Of a DNA stretch of 22,853 nt, positions 19,106 through 22,853 are shown piece by piece. The stretch is from Purshia tridentata (lineage: Eukaryota > Streptophyta > Magnoliopsida > Rosales > Rosaceae): the NCBI GenBank assembly GCA_003254885.1, contig QANT01002273.1, positions 1 through 22,853 of the forward strand, written 5' to 3'. The position numbers and the translations under genes are program-made. The notes under the pieces were generated by a model. That model was given only the letters and a program-made list of their open reading frames with translations. It was not told where the DNA came from and did not search any database. Numbering within the stretch: position 1 is the first letter of the stretch; the number at the start of each line of letters is the position of its first letter.

Positions 19106-20672
19106 GGCTGAGTGTTCAGTAAAACTATATTTTTTTAAGTTGGTATCTAAATTGAAATTTAGTATTTAAAATGTGAGAATTGGTTAAAGGTGAATTAATT
19201 ACCTTAATAATGTGATTAAAACGTTAATCATGACATGACCCAAATTTTTACTACTTAATGACTCTGAACCAATCAAATAAACTAACAATTGCAAGACAGA
19301 CAGAAGTAGTACACAACTAGTCACTTTAACATTTAAAACAAAGTTATCAAATACTTAGCAATAATGTGACAATCTATGCACTCAGAGAATCCATCATACT
19401 AGGCATCCCAGTACTATCCACAACCACAGTGGTGTGCGATTCACAATTTATTTGAAACATTTCTTTCAATAACAATATGAAACTTTCTAAAGAAAAAGTG
19501 AAATAATGATGCAATTTTCTGTAAAATTTAAATTTATAGTAAAAATTGAGTCGGGTGTACATACTGCATCATGTAAATACATGAAATGAAATTAATCAAG
19601 ATATAATATAACTGAATAAGTCAAATTTGATGGGAGGATATGCAACAGTTATTCAATACATGCATGTAATAATATGATTTTCTTTTTTTCTTTTCTATTT
19701 AAAGAAGATTAAAGCTTGAGAAAGAAAGATGTGAAGTTACAGCATGAGCTTCTACGTAATATTATTTTGATTTTGTAGTACAAATAGCTATATAAGAACT
19801 TTGAGCAATCGTCCCGGCCTATTTCTTGAAACTATAGCATTAATTGCTCTAAATTTAAATCAACCATTATAACAAAATCAAATTTAACGATATGTCCAAA
19901 ATAAAAATAATCGCTTCAAATTATTTTAAGTCGTCTACAACGTAGCGCTATAGGCAGCACATAAGCACAATGAGCAAATACAAAATAAAATTAATAAATT
20001 GATAACTCTACTTACTATCCAGTATTCAACCTATACGTGGTAGATTGTACGTAATAAGCTTCTAAGTCAAGGACGAATACATAAATTGAAATTGGAGTGA
20101 GTTAAAATAAAAAATTATCAACTTGGGGGGTTATTGTTAGGTAGAATTTGGTGCCATGAAGCGGCGGCGAATTTTTATTTTTATAGGTATCTAGAATCCC
20201 TAAAAGTTGTAATCTGCTTAATAGTTTCAGAGCCTCCATTGTGTTGAACAATTTCAACATATGCTCGTAAGGGCTTAAGGCATAAGATTGTCAAAATAAA
20301 GAATAAAGGCTTTATTGGCCCAGAAAGAAAAAGATCAAGGTCTTGAACATTTTTAGTGCGTCTACTGAACTTGTAAACTCATAAATAAAAATAATAACAC
20401 TCATCATCCTAATTTGTAGTAATTCAATAGTATAAGATAGGTTTTTGATTTTTTAATCAATAACATATGTGATATGAGTTGGATAGCAACTAATATTTAG
20501 ATTTGGACTAGGTATATAACTACTAACTAATATTTATTTTTTATTTTTTGAAAAAAAGTCCAGCCCTTAGCATAGGTCCGTGATCTGCTTCTGATTCACG
20601 TACACATCGAATAGCTAAGAGACTAGCTGTCACGTACGTAGTAATCGATCATATATAGCTAGTTTAACAGGA
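19106..20672. other. AT-rich intergenic, no gene supported
   Basis: The only protein-like frame is on minus at 19374-19562, ending ...HTTVVVDSTGMPSMMDSLSA before TAG. I do not recognise it and see no adjacent exons. The rest has no coding signal. Confidence 0.5.
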
Positions 20673-20692
20673 GATCGATCAGCTGATCGATC
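20673..20692. repeat. 20-bp perfect palindrome at the PROPEP-B stop codon
   Basis: GATCGATCAGCTGATCGATC is its own reverse complement. It overlaps two bases of the TGA stop codon (20693-20691) and extends into the 3' UTR, so the transcript could form a ten-pair hairpin there. Confidence 0.9.
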
Positions 20693-21226
20693 AGTTAATC
20701 TGACCACCACTCCCTGTGCTTATAGGCGGCCTACGTGCAGTATCAAGAATTTCCTGCACATAACAACAATTTAATTACTTAAATGATGAGCTTAAGAGAG
20801 AGAGAGAGATATATATATATATATATGTACACATCGCTACGTGGTGATATTAATTCACATTTATTATAATACGTGTATATTTATTAACTCTATAGCTTAA
20901 AAATATATATATATAGTTCATTCCTTGTCTTCATTTATAGTGCTTATGTGAATTAGTAACATCAGAATGGGATTATATATATATACCATGCTTTCTGGGG
21001 CTGTTGAAGCAGGAGGATCAGCTTCTGGGTTAGCTGAAGTGGGTGGTGGATGATTATCAAGTTGTTGTGTTTCTGGAGTTGTAGGTGAATCTGCAGCTTG
21101 TTGTGTGGTACTTGAAGGTTCAGCGGCCTCAACACCCAAACACTTGAAAAGAGTTCTTAAAGCTGCTTCAAGGAAATTACTCATGCAGTGCTCACTCATC
21201 TCCTCTCCTGATTTTGATTCTTTCAT
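20691..21226 (-). CDS. PROPEP: Plant elicitor peptide precursor (PROPEP-like), copy B
   Basis: Paralogue of the precursor at 2776-3587. Exon 1 is 21226-20987 (80 codons) and exon 2 is 20753-20691 (20 codons plus TGA). The 233-nt phase 0 intron has a clear donor (ATG|gtatat) and acceptor (tgtgcag|GAA). The protein is 100 aa with no signal peptide. The conserved helix SNFLEAALRTLFKCLGVEAA lies near residues 15-34, followed by a Pro/Thr/Ser-rich linker without the Asp run of copy A. Exon 2 encodes EILDTARRPPISTGSGGQIN; 10 of the last 11 residues match copy A (PPxSTGSGGQIN). I chose the Met at 21226 because an in-frame Met at 21271 lies above the TATA tract (21255-21264). With that start the 5' UTR would be very short, so one of the two downstream in-frame Mets (MSEHC, MSNFL) is also possible. 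Confidence 0.78.
20795..20826. repeat. (AG)7(AT)9 compound microsatellite
   Basis: An AG run passes directly into an AT run, just beyond exon 2 of PROPEP-B on the plus coordinate, that is, inside its intron (20986-20754). Confidence 0.9.
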
Positions 21227-21254
21227 TTCTATCTTCTTCCCCCTCCAATTAGCA

Positions 21255-21298
21255 TTATATATATAGTTCATTAATCCTGGTCTTCATTACAAATTGAC
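21255..21298 (-). promoter_or_regulatory. TATA tract and W-box core of PROPEP-B
   Basis: A TA-rich TATA tract lies at 21255-21264, followed on minus by a purine-rich leader (ggagggggaagaag) like that of copy A. A TTGAC core sits at 21294-21298 in the context ttgacaat, also seen upstream of copy A (3704). Confidence 0.45.
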
Positions 21299-22585
21299 AA
21301 TAAAAGAATTGGGTTCTTTGATTTGTGTAAATGTACAGAATTGTCCTCTTTTTTCTTCCATTCTCCACAAATGAATATATCACACAGCCTCCTATTAGTG
21401 GGTAATTAACTGATCATATATTTATGTCATGGTAGATGATACAGTACATGTTTATTAACAAGTATTTAGTCATAATAATTAATGTAATAACTAATAATTG
21501 GACTACATGCACCTACTATCTAATTACATGCATTACTTAATTAATGCAATATAGAAATTAATGGAATCCTTTGGACACTTGTCGTATTTGATTACAAGTA
21601 GGGTTATGTATTTCCAAAATGGATAATGTTAGGGTGCCTCAAATTTATGTCTCAATTGTGCCTCAAAATCATATCTTATGAAACTAATTATATATATTTT
21701 AAATCAAATTATCCACATCACAAGGAATGAAATACCCAATTTATCCATATGTGTCACAATCTTCTAATTCCTTCCATTCAAACCCACCTCAACCCTCACC
21801 ATCTCCTTCCCTCTCTCTCTCCTCCTCTCTCTTTCTTCTCTTTATCTGTCTCTATGACGCAGAAGTCACAAGTTGAAGGTTACTTATATTTGGTGTGTCC
21901 CATGTTATATGGTATGATATTCCTTTAAGATAGTGTTATATGGTTTGATATATATTCCTATAAGATCATGCTATATGGTCTGATATTCCAATAAAGTAAT
22001 GTTATATGGTCTGATATGGTTTGACAAAAGTGAAAAATAAAAAACTGATATCATGTAAATTTAGTAAGAAGCTAGCCACTCCCCTTATGATTGCTTATGA
22101 TTGATGGTATTTGTTTGTCTACTTGATTTTTCATTAGAACTTTGACTCAAACAATTGTTGAATTTTGTATATATATGAGTGTTTTTTTTACTTATGAGTT
22201 TATGTGACTTCTGCTCTGATGTGCCATATATGATTCCTTTTGGTTTTTCAGATTTGCATATAAAGGTAATATAGATATTTAGCATATAATTAATGAAGTG
22301 AAGTATTTAATTTAAACAAAAATTAATTTTGATTGAAAGCACAATTTTGAGGGCCATAATTATTTCCCACCCAAAATATCCCTCAATAACTTTTCTAGCT
22401 AGAAGGCTAAAGTTGCATTCATAGAACATATTATAGCTATAGCATGTGTTGACTGCTAGTTATCATGGTATATGCTATTAGCCTATGACGCGCATTGGGT
22501 TTTTGTTTTTTTGTTTTTTCTTAAAACTTTCCAAGTAGGGGGCAATGTTGTCATTTTCGTGGAGAGTAGGGTACAGGTTGACTAG
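21299..22585. other. Upstream region of PROPEP-B
   Basis: I see no gene. A CT-rich patch lies at about 21790-21850, and three phrases of the type 'ttatatggt(c/t)tgatat' recur between 21905 and 22015. TTGACT W-boxes occur at 22449-22454 and 22578-22583; the second ends the block 22539-22585, which resembles 4280-4324 upstream of copy A. The extra distance compared with copy A suggests an insertion between about 21,600 and 22,400. Confidence 0.4.
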
Positions 22586-22853
22586 TTACCCCGAAAAGAA
22601 AAAGTTGTTAGAAAATTAATATTTAATATTTAATATATTAATTAGGATTTTTTTTTTAAAGTTCATTTAAAAAAATACACTATTTATCCGGTCCAAATGC
22701 AAAAATTTAATTCTCAGCTGGCTCTTTTTAAAAAAACCAAGCGCTATAGTAATGGCGTTATTATAACGGAGTTATTGTAGCATATTACAGTATTTTTGAA
22801 AATGAAAGTTACAAACCATCAAAGTTTTCACATATTTTTTAAAATTAATAACT
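22586..22853. other. AT-rich sequence to the window end, nothing recognised
   Basis: No ORF, RNA gene or clear repeat can be supported. Confidence 0.6.

Noticed and set aside
19374..19562. 62-aa minus frame as a gene
   Set aside because: It has no recognisable family, exon partners or promoter; it is left as an unassigned frame.
21269..21271. The first in-frame ATG of PROPEP-B as its start
   Set aside because: It lies upstream of the probable TATA tract and would add a non-conserved 15-residue leader.
21627..22365. Possible transposon insertion with terminal repeats (cctcaaa... and ...ttttgagg)
   Set aside because: The end sequences do not form a convincing inverted repeat and I could see no target-site duplication.
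1..22853. tRNA, rRNA, CRISPR array or bacterial-type operon
   Set aside because: I saw none; the gene structure is that of a plant nuclear genome.

Overview
The window is nuclear DNA from a flowering plant. It is AT-rich, its genes are split by short AT-rich introns, TA and GA microsatellites are frequent, and LTR-retrotransposon debris lies at the left edge. The protein content is that of a eudicot. A rosid, perhaps Rosaceae, is my guess, but nothing in the sequence proves it. Four single N bases, each flanked by an exact or near-exact repeat, show that this is a draft assembly with unmerged contig ends.

Layout. 1-1,690: 3' ends of two different LTRs followed by a short direct repeat. 2,776-3,587 (-): a two-exon gene for a plant elicitor peptide precursor (PROPEP-A). 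5,860-7,259 (-): a six-exon E2 ubiquitin-conjugating enzyme of the UBC19/UBC20 (E2-C) type. 7,260-10,989: a long divergent intergenic stretch with a GC-rich island and hairpin-forming sequences. 10,990-13,359 (+): the exocyst subunit SEC15A in one coding exon. 14,033-17,734 (-): a multi-exon TITAN9 (TTN9) homologue that carries an in-frame stop, a GC-AG intron and an unclear exon 6. 18,271-18,533: a MITE-like element with 67-bp inverted arms. 20,691-21,226 (-): a second elicitor peptide precursor (PROPEP-B). The rest, to 22,853, is the upstream region of PROPEP-B.

The most interesting feature is the PROPEP pair. The visible open frames show only the conserved amphipathic segment (FFEAALKALFKCLGVEA and NFLEAALRTLFKCLGVEAA). 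Each lacks the defining C-terminal peptide until a 63-nt second exon is spliced on. Those exons end in the identical tail STGSGGQIN, which lines up without gaps with the AtPep1 tail SSGRPGQHN. The two copies lie on the same strand about 17 kb apart, have similar leaders, and flank three housekeeping genes.

The middle block holds genes for cell division and secretion. UBC19 and TTN9 are neighbours in Arabidopsis (At3g20060 and At3g20070, from memory); here SEC15A sits between them. An E2F-type site and telo-boxes lie upstream of TTN9, and an MSA-like site lies upstream of UBC19, consistent with proliferation-linked expression. The PROPEPs have TTGAC (W-box) cores upstream, consistent with defence-linked expression. 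The regulatory readings are inference.
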